Assembly (NCBI RefSeq): GCF_002575655.3
Contig: NC_053038.3
Span: 143,794,885-143,858,884 of the forward strand
Origin: Aegilops tauschii subsp. strangulata
Lineage: Eukaryota; Streptophyta; Magnoliopsida; Poales; Poaceae
Length of the DNA: 64,000 nt
Reading direction: 5' to 3'
In this document: piece after piece, positions 32,271-42,370 of the stretch
Layout of the letters: each line of letters starts with the position of its first letter
Numbering within the stretch: position 1 is the first letter of the stretch
Position numbers and translations under genes: made by a program
The notes under the pieces: model-generated
Database searches by the model: none
Told to the model about the DNA's origin: nothing
Seen by the model: only the letters and a program-made list of their open reading frames with translations

Positions 32271-33355
32271 CAGTAAACCGGCCAAACCGTAAAATTACGG
32301 TACATAATCGGGCCGTCATGCAATCACGATGTATGATCCGCATCATGGGCCCCATCATCTTGGTCTGTTAGAAGGCCTAAATGTAAACTGGCCCAGTAGT
32401 AGAGTCGGGCCTTTAATAGGCCGAGTAAACCGCCAGCCCTCTTTTCGCAAGAAAACTCAATGGGCTTTTAGGAGGCTGAGAAGTAGGTTGGGCCTGAAAC
32501 GTGTCGAACCGCTCATGGGCCGGCAGAAGCCCGAAATGGACCCCAGCCCATGATTGTGCCAATCAAATCACGGGCTTTTAACAGGCCAAAATTGTCTCGG
32601 TCCTTGTTTGGCCCAATCAGATTATCGGCTGCGAGCAGGCCGGATGCAAACTAGGTCGTAGTTAGGCCCAACTATATGACGAGCTTTTAACAGGCCGAAA
32701 TTAATATAGGGCCAAAATGTTAAACGGGCCCTTAACAGGCCGAAACTAATATCAGGCCGAACTACTAAATGGGCCTTTAGCAAGTGGGCCCAAAAGCATA
32801 GCGTCCAGTTGACGGGCTGAATCTGATATGGGCCATAATTTAGCCCAAAGCCACTTAAAGGGCCGGACCTGATCTGGGCCGTAATTTGGCCCAGAACGTG
32901 GTAGGATTTTAATGGGCCCGATCTCATATGGGCCATTGTTAGGCCTGGAACGTGGCAGGCCATTAATGGACTGGATCAAATATGGGCCGCATTTGGCCCA
33001 AAACATGGCAGCTAGTTAATGGGCCGGCCTACTAGGGTCCTCAAAATCTTCTGGGCCTACAGCTGGGCCGGCCCATTAATGTCGGCGAAATCTCATGGGC
33101 CTTTAGCTGGGCCGGCCCATTATGGTCCACAAAAATCTTCTGGGCCGGCCCATTATGGCCCGCAAAAATCTTGTGGGCCTTTACCTGGGCCGGCCCATTA
33201 TGGCCCGCAAAATCTTGTGGGCCTTTAGCTGGGCCAGCCCATTATGGTAAGCAAAATCTCGTGGGCCTTTAGCTGGGCCGGACCATTATGGTCCGCAAAA
33301 TATTGCGGGCCTTTAGTTGGGCCGGCCCATTTAAACTTTATGGGCCACTTTTGGG
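32271..33355. repeat. Subterminal TGGGCC/GGCCCA-rich repeats of transposon A
   Basis: Dozens of gggcc/ggccca motifs. The densest part (about 33040-33340) is a run of units containing gctgggccggcccattatgg with a spacing of about 45-65 bases. Such subterminal arrays are the usual binding region for the element's own TnpA. The same motif is also the plant 'site II' (TGGGCC) element. ORFs here are composition artefacts. Confidence 0.7.
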
Positions 33356-33786
33356 CCGGTCCACATGTCAACATATCATAAGCGCATCTCGCCCATTGGA
33401 TGAGTTACACCTGTGCCAACGCGGAGCTGACACGTGTTTCCTTCAGCCAATCAGAATTTTACACGTGGAAAATCCCCATTGGTCCGGGCTGTTAACGGGT
33501 TATCGGATCCAAAACCGGACCCGATAGCTTAATAGTGTTCCGTTATGGTGGATGCCACATGTCGGTCACCCTTGACGAAAGCACTTCTGTGACGCGCGAT
33601 TTATCGTCATGGAAGTGGACACTTCCTTGATGATAATTTTGGTAATGTCATGGAACACTTCTAGGACAACACAGGTATGACTATCTTGATTCTGTCATCA
33701 AATTGTCATCGATGTACATGCATGACAGAAAACGTGACCTACTGTGACAAACACGTATCATCACGGAAGTGTATTTTTTTGTAGTG
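33356..33786 (+). repeat. Right terminal region of transposon A, inverted copy in B
   Basis: Reverse complement closely matches 41937-42370: shared blocks include the 16-base terminus, the reverse complement of ctactgtgacaaacacgtat and the reverse complement of aacgggttatcggatccaaa. It ends tttttgtagtg at 33786. The following three bases are agc. Confidence 0.85.
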
Positions 33787-33874
33787 AGCCCTACGTCCCG
33801 GTGCTGCGGAGGCTCTGTAGATTGGAGTGTTGAGTTACAGGGGGTGCGAACCCTTGTGCAAGAGGGGAGGGGTA
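33787..33874 (-). repeat. Sabrina-like LTR fragment, part 1
   Basis: 88 bases directly after the end of transposon A. They continue at 35523 after the small CACTA element. The sequence (gccctacgtcccggtgctgc, gttgagttacagggg) is inner LTR sequence. The outer part of this LTR is missing. Confidence 0.65.
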
Positions 33875-35522
33875 CACTACGGGAAACAGGTAATTTGCCG
33901 TCAGGGGGAGGCTTTGCCGTCAGCTTTTTGTCGGGCTAGATGGCAAAGAAAGAGTTTGCCGTCATCAGCAGACGGCGAAGAAAAACTAACTGTAAAATTA
34001 ACTTTGTCGTCTGTGAAAAGAAACACAAACGGCAAAGAGCTCACTTTGCCGTCTATAATAAAATATGAAGACGGCAAAGATCTTTGCCCTCTGCGTTCTT
34101 TATTATAGACGGCAAAGAGCTCATTTTGCTGTCTATAATAAAATATGAAGACGGCAAAGATTTTTGCCGTCCGCGTTTTTTATTACAGACGGCAAAGTGC
34201 ATAGTTTGCCGTCTGTAATAAAAAACGCAGACGGCAAAGAAGAAACATAGTCCACGGATCGATCCCACGGATCGATGATGTGGCAGCAATATCCACCACA
34301 GATTCGCAGCCTCACACCACCCCACGTTTCTGATCAGTCCTCACCCCACCACCCGCAGCCCACCCATCCCACCTTATCAACCCGCTCCCACCCCACCCAC
34401 GTTCTCTGTGTCTCTCTCGTACCCCTCTCTCTCTCTCTCTGACCAGCGCCACCAGCTCGCCCGATTCACTCGCTGGCGCCACCAGCCTGGGTCCTCCGGC
34501 CTTCCCTTCCTTTGCTCTACCCCCTCTTCGAATCCTCCCTTCATCTCTCTCCAGGAGAGGCTGCTGCGAGCCGGTGCGGGCAGGATAGCCGGCGCGGGAA
34601 GCTTCTGCGAGCGACGGAGGCGGCTGCCGGCGCAGGAGACTTCGGCGAGCGGCGCGGGCGGCTGCCGGCGCGGGAGGATGCGGCGAGCCGCTGCGCGATG
34701 CAGCGGCGAGCGACACGGGAGGCTATAGGCCGGTGCGGGCAACGTAGCCGGCGTGGGAGGCTACTGCGAGCGACGCGCGGGCGGTCGGCGCGAGCAGGGC
34801 GCAGGCGAGCCGGGCCGTGTGGCGGCGCGGCGAGCATGGCCGGGCGGCGGTGCGGAGACAAGGGCCGGGCGACAGTGCAGATACCAGTGCCGGGCGGCTA
34901 TGCGACAAGTAGGGTCGAGCGACGGCGTGACAAGCAGGGCAAAGCAGTGGCAATGGAGGCCCTGTGGTTTTGTCCCCGGCGAGCGGAAGGACGGCCGGCG
35001 GTGAACCTGAGAAGGACTTGATTGCTTTTCATTTTTACTTTCTAGGGTCCTTCGTGTAAATTTTTCAGTACAGTTGTGTAAGTTCTTTGTAACTCCACGT
35101 ACGATGAAAGTAAGGCAGCACGACCGTGTCGAATTCAAAATCTCCGTGAGTTGAACACGTCATGGTTTGATGTTCATGTGTCCTGCTAGATGCTGTGCTC
35201 TGACATCACCTAAAAAAATGAAAAACAATCTTTGCTGTCTATACTGTAGTCTATATGACGGCAAAGAACCCATTTTAACTGACGGCAAAGAACATGCTTT
35301 TCCGTCTGTTGTTTTTGTGGTAGACGGCAAATTTTTATTTGGCTGACGGCAAAATCTTTGCCGTCTGCCCGAGAAAAAGCTGACGGCAAAGTATGCTTTT
35401 GTTGACTTAGCTTTGCCGTCTGACTTTGCCGTCAGCCAGCTGACGGCAAACTCTTTGCCGTCTGTAATTCTTCCTTTGCCGTCTGTACTGCCCTGATGGC
35501 AAATTACCTGTTTCCTGTAGTG
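33875..35522. mobile_element. Non-autonomous CACTA element, 1648 bp
   Basis: Starts cactacgggaaacaggtaat. The reverse complement of its end is cactacaggaaacaggtaat. It is flanked by a 3-bp duplication gta (33872-33874 and 35523-35525), as expected for CACTA. Both subterminal regions (about 33890-34245 and 35215-35510) are filled with gacggcaaag/ctttgccgtc repeats in both orientations. The middle (34330-35030) is GC-rich with repeated ggctgccggcgcgggag-like blocks and no transposase. The ORFs there look compositional, although a captured host fragment cannot be excluded. Confidence 0.92.
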
Positions 35523-35902
35523 GTAGTTTATATAGAGTACACCGACCCCTCGTACCCCTCGGTTACACATGGGTTCAATGAGAGATTTAAGTCACGTACG
35601 ATACTGGTAACGCCCGTATTTAATGACCTTTAAGGCAACGGGGTGAATGTCTGACCGTTGCCATCCAGAGGTGGCTCTAGGCCTTCTGTCCTTCGAGTAG
35701 ATTCTCGTCTCCTGAGTGAATAACGATAGTCGAGTGGAATTGGGATATCCGAGTGGTTCTTCTGTCGAGTGGATCGCACTTCAGGAGGATTCCATTTGGT
35801 ATCTTATGTTTAACTTTGTAGGCCTTGGCCTCTAGTTTAGTGTCCTTGGGTAGGGCATACAGGTTAGGCCTAAGACCCTACCCTAAGTATATGTCATCGT
35901 CA
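35523..35902 (-). repeat. Sabrina-like 3' LTR fragment, part 2
   Basis: Continues part 1 across the nested CACTA element. On the minus strand the LTR would begin at 35902 with tgacgatgacatatacttag, then gggtagggtcttaggcctaa, which matches what I remember of Sabrina-family LTR starts in barley and wheat. On the minus strand the bases before it (ttcggggtctaa) are purine-rich, as expected for a polypurine tract. Confidence 0.65.
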
Positions 35903-36317
35903 TTAGACCCCGAATGGATCGAGGACCGAGTGAAGAAGGGTTGAAGTTGATTCCGACCCGATTCAATCTCCCGGAGACACTTTTTCAGGGGCCTGAAAGT
36001 ATGCTGGTATTTTAACCCTTCGTCAGTCGCCTTGATCGATTCTGGCTACTTTATCTTCCAAGTGAAATAAGTAACATATATTGAGCAGATTGGATTTGGA
36101 TATCTCCTATGCGATCGACTGATTTGCTGGACCTGGATTTGACGGGATTCGAAATTTGGAGAAGCGCGCGGGTCAGGACGCGGTGCAGTAAGCGGGGCAG
36201 GTGGGGAGGGACTCCTTGATCCTCGCGCTGCCTTTTTTGCCATGTATTGAGCCGGCGCCGGTTCTAGGATTCGCTGAGATTGCGCGAGCCCATGAGTCAG
36301 CCACTCGGACACGCGGG
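35903..36317. promoter_or_regulatory. Upstream region of the second antisense gene
   Basis: Lies between the LTR edge and the TATA box at 36318. No ORF is supported. Its position equals the 142-469 interval of the first Tat-lineage element. Confidence 0.4.
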
Positions 36318-36325
36318 TATATAAG
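36318..36325 (+). promoter_or_regulatory. TATA box of the second antisense gene
   Basis: tatataag lies 117 bases before the ATG at 36442 and is followed by a pyrimidine-rich leader (ctcctccacctctccgcctc). This looks like a normal plant core promoter inside a retroelement, oriented opposite to the LTR. Confidence 0.6.
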
Positions 36326-36441
36326 GCGACGCGGCCGGAGCGTGCAATAGTGCCCACCAATTTCCACTTTCTCCTCCACCTCTCCGCCTCTCTTCCTCCA
36401 GCGCAGTGCCATCCCGCTCGAACCTGTCGACCACCACAGCA

Positions 36442-37385
36442 ATGGCGAAGGACAGGACGAGGGCCTTGGAGCGCGTGAAGAAGGCGACGGCCAAGGGCAA
36501 GAAGACGGTGAAGGGGTCGACCTCGCAGTCCGTTCTGCCGCTGGGTTGGATCCAAGGGATTGGATCCCTTTGTCAGTCTTAGTGGAGGATCTGGAAGGGC
36601 TCGTTGCTGATGCGCTCATAGCGGTTGGGTCCTGGAGGCTGCCAGAAGGAGAGGTCAATCCCGCGCCACGCGACAGCGAGCGGGTTCTCCTCACGACTCA
36701 TGTAGAAAAAGGTTTCTCCCTACCCCCCACATCCATTGTCCCGTGGATTCCTAAATTTCTTTGGTGCTCAGATCCATCACTTTCCCCCAATACCATCTCA
36801 TACCTAGCCAGATTCGTTTTGATCTATGAGAACTTCCAGGGATGCCACCCACACTAGGGGTTATTCAAACATATCTTTACTTGTTGTTCTCAGTCGGTGA
36901 AGAAAGCCAATCCGACTGATGAGAGGACCCATGTGAGCCAAATGTGGGGAGGTCTAGGAGTGCAAATGAGGGGTAGGAGGTCTTTCCCTCCCATGAGTTT
37001 CCCTGAATCCGTTAGGGGGTGGCAGTCGACCAGGTTTTACTGTAAAGATGTCCTGACTCCGGGTCGGTCGACCGGCCTTCCTTCATTCTCTCTGGGGAGA
37101 CTCCACACCCCTCGTTCATTGAGTGTAGAGGAGGAGAAAGGTGAGGTAGCAATTTTGGTTGACGCGGTCGTCGCGCTGGTCCGGCGCGGAGTGACAGGCA
37201 TGGATCTGCTGGACGTATTTCTCAGTCGACGCATCCAGCCATTGCAGGCTCATGACCATCCCATGTGGATGTACTCGGGTCTAGGCGACACCGCTCGATC
37301 TCACCCAGAGGAGGTCAACGAGGAGACAGTGGCCCAGTGGCTTCGGAGCATCACTGGAAACAAGGACAACCCAGGCGGAGCATAG
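36442..37385 (+). pseudogene. Second antisense 'putative gypsy type transposon' gene, N-terminal part
   Basis: The ATG at 36442 begins a basic N terminus (MAKDRTRALERVKKATAKGK). A frameshift near 36545 moves into a frame with DWIPLSVLVEDLEGLVADAL, VLLTTHVEKGFSLPP and LARFVLIYENFQG. A TAG at 36855-36857 interrupts a Trp position, and the frame resumes with KKANPTDERTHVSQMWGGLG, ESVRGWQSTRFYCKD and IQPLQAHDHPMW to TAG 37383-37385. The IQPLQ...HPMW ending parallels VQPLQYRGQPMW in the antisense gene at 469-1413, so the two are homologues from different families. It is not functional as it stands. Confidence 0.78.
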
Positions 37386-37522
37386 GGGATCTTGCCATTT
37401 GACGTCGAGAACTCTCCAAGAGATGTCAGGCGAAACTTGTCGAGTGTTTTATCTTGTATTCTTCAATGTGTAGCTATTTTGGAATCCGACTGATATTTGC
37501 GACCTGTTCCTTGTAGGTATTC

Positions 37523-40176
37523 ACAAAGATGTACTCGCCTATGCCGAACGGAGAACAGCACCTCGTAGGAGTGGAGAGCAAGGGCGGGAGCACCGATATT
37601 GATTATGCTGACGATAGTGATGATGACAGTGACGACTCTGACGACAGCGAGGAAGTCGAGTCACCACCACGCACCGAGTGCCGCACCAAGGAAACACAAG
37701 ATCCTGCAACTGACCACGGCAAGGCAACGGCGATGAGTTCAAGGACTCCGAAGCGCACTCGGACGTCGCCTCCCAGCCCGATGGAGAAAACCGCCTAGCA
37801 AGCCAAGGTCATTCATCCTAAACCTAAGAAGGCTCTGCCCATGATCAAAGTTGATGTGCCTATTGCTTCGGCGTAAGTGTTTCTTCTTCTTTTTCTTCAT
37901 TACTGTTGTGGACCTTCTTGTTCATTTGACCGAATGGGATCCTGGGTCTCCAGGGCTGCTACCTCTGGGATGTCCCATATGGAAATTGACGATGAGCAAG
38001 CTGACGCGGAGACTACGGACGTGGCCACTTCTCGAGTAGGTAGGAGCAGCTCACGCATTGTCAATTCTCTTGGCGATTGACTGAAATCTTACTGTTGAGT
38101 GACTACAGTGCCAACAGACTTTATCCAACTTCTAGACGAAGATGAGGAGGAGCCTCCAAGGAGTGCAGGAGGAAGAGGCAAGGCCTTGACCACCTCGCGG
38201 AACCTCGCCCGAAGAGTGCCTACCACTCGGACGCCTCATCCACCACCCGAACTTGTTGTTCAAGAACTCGGTAGTTCGTCTCGAGTTGGTGTCTCTTTTG
38301 CTGACCCTTTGTCGACTGCCCAAGCCACAGGTCCGATTGGGCAACCTCAAATGCTGATTCCACCAGCTGCGTCACCAATTCCAGCGCTGAGTGGATTCGC
38401 TCTGCATCATGTCCCAGAGGACCAAACAGGAGCTGCCAAGGAGGCTATGATCCAAGCTGGCTTGATCATGCAGCGGCTAGAGGAGGTGTACGAATCTAGC
38501 AAGGCTGCTTACGATGCCAGTTTTGCTCTTCAAACCAATGTCCGAGTAAGTATGATTGTAAGTTGATTTCCGATTGTGTTTTCTTCGTCTTGAATCTGTA
38601 CACCCACAGGGTGTTTTCTTTTACAGTGTAGTTCTTCCAGTGGGGGCACGCTGAGTCCCTTGTCGAATGTTTGATTCGGCGGGGGTCTTAGAATATCCAT
38701 GTTTGTAGTTCTTCACTCGGGCTGGTCAGGCCGTGCCGAGTGGGTAACTGATCTGGTGGGGGCACGCTGAGTGCACCCACTGGGTGTAGTCCCCGAGACC
38801 GCAGTCGATTGCGAGTAGTAAGCGGGGGTCTAAGAACAAGGTTTTTGTTCTTCCACTTGGGCCGGGCAGGCCGTACCAAGTGGAAACTGATCCAGTGGGG
38901 GGCACGCTGAGTGCACCCACTAGGTGTGGTCCCCGAGACCATCGTTGAATGTTTGATTCAACATTGGTCTTAGAACTCTTTTGATGAAAGCAATCTGGAT
39001 TTGCTCTTCTTCACTCAGCAGTAAAGGGTCTTTCTATTTGTCAACTGAATTGTTTTTTATTGATCTCAGAAATCTTGTGAACTTGGGACTCAGTACGTTG
39101 CCTTGGAGAAGGAGAAGATCCAACTCCAACTGGATCTAGAACTTGCCAAGAAGAACCTGAAGGATGCTCAGGCCGAAGTGAAGACCATGGGAGGTAATAT
39201 TTTGCCTAGTGTATGCTTTGTCGTTTCTTTTTTTCATCCATTGAACTGAGTGATTCTACTCAAACAGATGTGCGTAATGTAAACCGTCAACTCCAAGCAC
39301 GACTGAAGAATGTTATTTCTTTGGACACTATGAAGCACGCGTTGCAGAGGAAGGACAATGAACTCGCGGGAGCGCAAAAGGTGGCGCGAGAGAAGACTGA
39401 AGCAGCTAAGAGAAAGCTATCTTCAGTTGGTAAACTTGAAGAGGAGAATGCGGCCCTGAAGACTATCGTTGAGGAGGTGAAGAAGGAGGCCGCTCAACTG
39501 AGGGAGGAGAAAGTTGTCTTGACTGACAACGTGGACCAACTCACTTGGAAGATGGGCGAGCTGGGGGTTTAGTTGGGGGGCCTTGCAAATGAGATGTACA
39601 TCATGCTTGAAGGTATCTTTCTTCGTCTGAGTGGATCTGTAAAACTTCCACATAATATTGCTGCTGACTCGTATCTTCCCTCCTTGTGCAGATTTCTATC
39701 AGAATTTTGAGCAGGAAACCGACCGGATTGAACCAGGCCTGGACTCCACAAAGTCACTTGTCAAGTACGAAGCTACATTGAATGTATTGCGACTTGAAGC
39801 TCATCTCGACAGTGTCTTGCGGTAGATTGCTCGACTGAAGGTTGCACTGACAAGGATAGACCAAGAGCAGTGGCCATGGGATAAACTTAAGAATGACCTC
39901 GAATCACTGATGACTTTGCTTAATGAAGTTCCTAGTCGAGTGCAGGCGTGGAAGAAATCACCTGCTCACTGTGGAGCTGACGTGGCTCTCTCACTCGTCC
40001 GAGTCCATTGCAGGGATGCCAAAGAAGAAAAGCTGAAGGCCCTCTAGGTGGCAAACACGAAGAAGCTCCAGTTTGAATCCTTTATTGAGACTTTTATTGA
40101 GGCAGCCACCTGCATAGCTGACATCATTGACCTGGATACCTTCGTCGAGCCACCAAGTCCTCCTTCTGCCGAGTGA
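37523..40176 (+). pseudogene. Second antisense gene, acidic and coiled-coil exons
   Basis: Exon-like pieces: about 37523-37797 (acidic DYADDSDDDSDDSDDSEEVE), about 38108-38545 (FIQLLDEDEEEPPRSAGGRG ... NVR, donor ga|gtaag), 39070-39192 (VALEKEKIQLQLDLELAKKN), about 39269-39617 (LQRKDNELAGAQKVAREKTE, LEEENAALKTIVEEVKKEA), and about 39690-40176 (FYQNFEQETDRIEPG ... TFVEPPSPPSAE, TGA). Heptad repeats run through the middle exons. In-frame TAG codons occur at about 39570, 39823 and 40047. Introns have gt/ag borders. The domain order matches the first antisense gene, supporting one conserved gene type. The molecular role is unknown. Confidence 0.65.
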
Positions 40177-40370
40177 AGAGAAAACTTAATGATTTGAATT
40201 TATTTGCCTCGGAATGCCGAGTGATCCTGTAACCGTTAAACTGTTTCAGGCTTGTCGTCCGAGTACTTTTGCTTGCAATTCTCAACTTGACGGATTTAGC
40301 CGAACTTGGTGGATTTATCCGAATATTGCTTTCTTGTTTTCAGAATGCTTTGTGTCAATGAGTTTTCTAA
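40177..40370. other. Spacer between antisense gene and tandem array
   Basis: AT-rich and without an ORF. It contains the 3' flank of the antisense gene. Confidence 0.4.
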
Positions 40371-41812
40371 CTTAGGCGAAGCGGGTTCGCGGCTAAGCCC
40401 CCGAGTGGGAGGATTGCTCTCCACTCGGAGTAGTTTTTAACTTAGGCGAGGACGGGCTCGCGGCTAAGTCCCCGAGTGAGAGGGATGCTCTCACTCGGAG
40501 TAGTTTTTTAACTTAGGCGAGGACGGGCTCGCGGCTAAGCCCCCGAGTGAGAGGGTTGCTCTTACTCGGAGTAGTTTTTTAACTTAGGCGACGACAGGCT
40601 CGCGGATAAGCCTCCGAGTGGGACGGATGCTCTCGCTGAGAGTAGTTTTTTTAATCTTAGGTGAGGACAGGCTTGCGGCTAAGCCCCCGAGTCGGAGGGA
40701 TGCTCTCACTAGAGTAGTTTTTTTAACTTAGGCAAGGACGGCTTGCGGCTAAGCCCCCGAGTGGAAGGATTGCTCTCCACTCGGAGTAGTTTTTTTAACT
40801 TAGGTGAGGACGGGCTCGCGGCTAAGCCCCCGAGTGGGAGGGATGCTCTCACTCGGAGTAGATTTTTAACTAAGGCGAAGACAGGCTCGCGGCTAAGCTC
40901 CCGAGCGGGAGGATTGCTCTCCACTCTGAGTAGTTATTTAACTTAGGCGAGGACGGGCTCGCGGCTAAACCCCCGAGTGGGATAATCGCTCTCCTCTCAA
41001 AGTAGTTTTTAAACATAGGCGAGGACGGGCTCACGGCTAAGCCCCCGAGTGGGAGGATTGCTCTCCACTCGAAGTAGTTTTTTAACTAAGGCAAGGATAG
41101 TCTCGCAGCTAAGCCCCCGAGTGGGAGGATTCCTCTCACTCGTGGTAGAATTTTTAACTTAGGCGAGGACAGCCTCACGGCTAAGCCCCCGAATGGCAGT
41201 ATTGCTTCCCACTTGGAGTAGTTTTTTAACTTAGGCGAGGATACGCTCGCGGCTAAGCCCCCGAGTGGGAGGATTGCTCTCAGTCGGAGTAGATTTTTAA
41301 CTTAGGCGAGGACATGCTCGCGGGTAATCTCCCGAGCGGGAGGATTGCTCTCCACTCGGAGTAGTATTTTAACTAAGGCAAGGATAGTCTCGCAGCTAAG
41401 CCCCCGAGTGGGAGGATTCCTCTCCACTCGAAGTAGTTTTTTAACTAAGGCAAGGATAGTCTCGCAGCTAAGCCCCCGAGTGGGAGGATTCCTCTCACTC
41501 GGGGTAGAATTTTTAACTTAGGCGAGGACAGCCTCACGGCTAAGCCCCCGAATGGCAGTATTGCTCCCCACTTGGAGTAGTTTTTTAAATTAGGCGAGGA
41601 TAGGCTCACGGCTAAGCCCCCGAGTGGGAGGATTGCTCTCAGTCGGAGTAGATTTTTAACTTAGGCGAGGACATGCTCGCGGGTAAGCTCCCGAGCGGGA
41701 GGATTGCTCTCCACTCGGAGTAGTTTTTTAACTTAGGTGAGGAGGGGCTCGCGGCTAAGCCCCTGAGTGGGAGAATTGCTCTCCACTCGGAGTAGTTTTT
41801 TAACTTAGGAGA
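40371..41812. repeat. Tandem array, about 20 units of 71-72 bp
   Basis: Each unit begins aacttaggcgaggac and contains ggctcgcggctaagcccccg and a short inverted pair (gagtgggagg ... ctccactcgg), followed by agtagttttt. Unit starts fall near 40371, 40439, 40510, 40581 and so on to about 41800. Four distinctive units at about 41084-41370 recur at about 41443-41727 (offset 359 bases, five units). Satellite-like arrays near the 3' end are known in Tat-lineage elements such as Ogre and Retand. Confidence 0.95.
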
Positions 41813-41936
41813 TGTCGGCATCCTGGGAACGGGGGTCCCCAGACTTGCCTGCCTGCGGCCCACGGTGTGGCTCCGCCAGCGGCCCCGTACGGCCCATCTT
41901 CACTAGCAAACACTCAAGACCCTCGCGAGGGGCCAA
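41813..41936 (-). repeat. Sabrina-like LTR fragment at the right edge of the array
   Basis: 124 bases starting tgtcggcatcctgggaacgg on the plus strand (LTR end ...ccaggatgccgaca on the minus strand). It is interrupted at 41937 by the start of transposon B. It should belong to the same LTR family as 33787-35902 but covers the other part of the LTR, so the two cannot be aligned within this window. Confidence 0.6.
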
Positions 41937-42370
41937 CACTACAAAAAAATACACTTCCGTGATGATACGTGTTTGTCACAGTAGGTCACGTTTTCTGTCA
42001 TGCATGTACATCCATGAAAAATTTTATGACAGAATCAAGATAGTCATACCTGTGTTGTCGTAGAAGTGTTCCATGACATTACCAAAATTATCATCACGAA
42101 AGTGTCCACTTCCATGACGATAAATCGCGCGTCAGAGATGTGCTTTCGTCAAGGGTGACCGACACGTGGCATCCACTGTAACGGAACGCCGTTAAGCTAT
42201 CGGGTCCGGTTTTGGATCCGATAACCCGTTAACAGCCCCCACTAATGGGGATTTTCCATGTGTAAAATCATCATTGGCTGGAGGAAACACGTGTCGGCTC
42301 ATCGTTGGGACAGATGTCATCCACTCATTGGACACCAAGCGCCTATGATATGTCGACACATGGCACGGCC
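41937..42370 (-). repeat. Terminal region of transposon B, inverted copy of A's end
   Basis: Matches the reverse complement of 33356-33786 over its whole length with scattered changes. The three bases before it are caa. Confidence 0.85.

Larger units (their letters stand above)
12829..33786 (+). mobile_element. Transposon A: CACTA-like element with TnpA-like gene, interrupted by a chromovirus
   Basis: The right end is clear: the sequence ends ttttttgtagtg at 33786, the reverse complement of the cactacaaaaaaatac start of transposon B at 41937. CACTA-type ends, subterminal short repeats and a TnpA-like gene suggest the CACTA superfamily. The left end is not identified. Homology with B (in reverse) runs back through the first exon (27.7-27.98 kb), the 5' flank (14.34-14.59 kb), and probably the purine-rich flank, so the start given is a minimum estimate. 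The 13.1-kb retrotransposon at 14593-27695 is inserted in its 5' part. No TNP2-type transposase ORF is visible, so it is likely non-autonomous. Confidence 0.6.
35523..41936 (-). mobile_element. Remnant of a Sabrina-like Tat-lineage element lacking gag-pol
   Basis: On the minus strand: an LTR end (41813-41936), immediately a 72-bp tandem array (40371-41812), an antisense gene (36442-40176 on the plus strand), and an LTR start at 35902. No primer binding site, gag, protease, RT or integrase is present. Either this is a non-autonomous derivative or a deletion fused the LTR to the array. Both LTRs are cut by the CACTA-like elements A and B at 33786 and 41937. Confidence 0.6.

Noticed and set aside
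32329..33527. ORFs over the TGGGCC-rich region (e.g. 32329-32553, 33019-33228)
   Set aside because: Repeated SWAGP/GPAHYGPQ-like peptides simply translate the subterminal DNA repeats; stops occur between units and no start context is seen.
36046..36694. Minus-strand ORFs overlapping the start of the second antisense gene
   Set aside because: Antisense shadows of the GC-rich leader and N-terminal coding region, which is supported on the plus strand by the TATA box and family motifs.
40371..41812. CRISPR-like array
   Set aside because: Units are contiguous imperfect tandem repeats without unique spacers, in a plant retroelement; satellite-type array.
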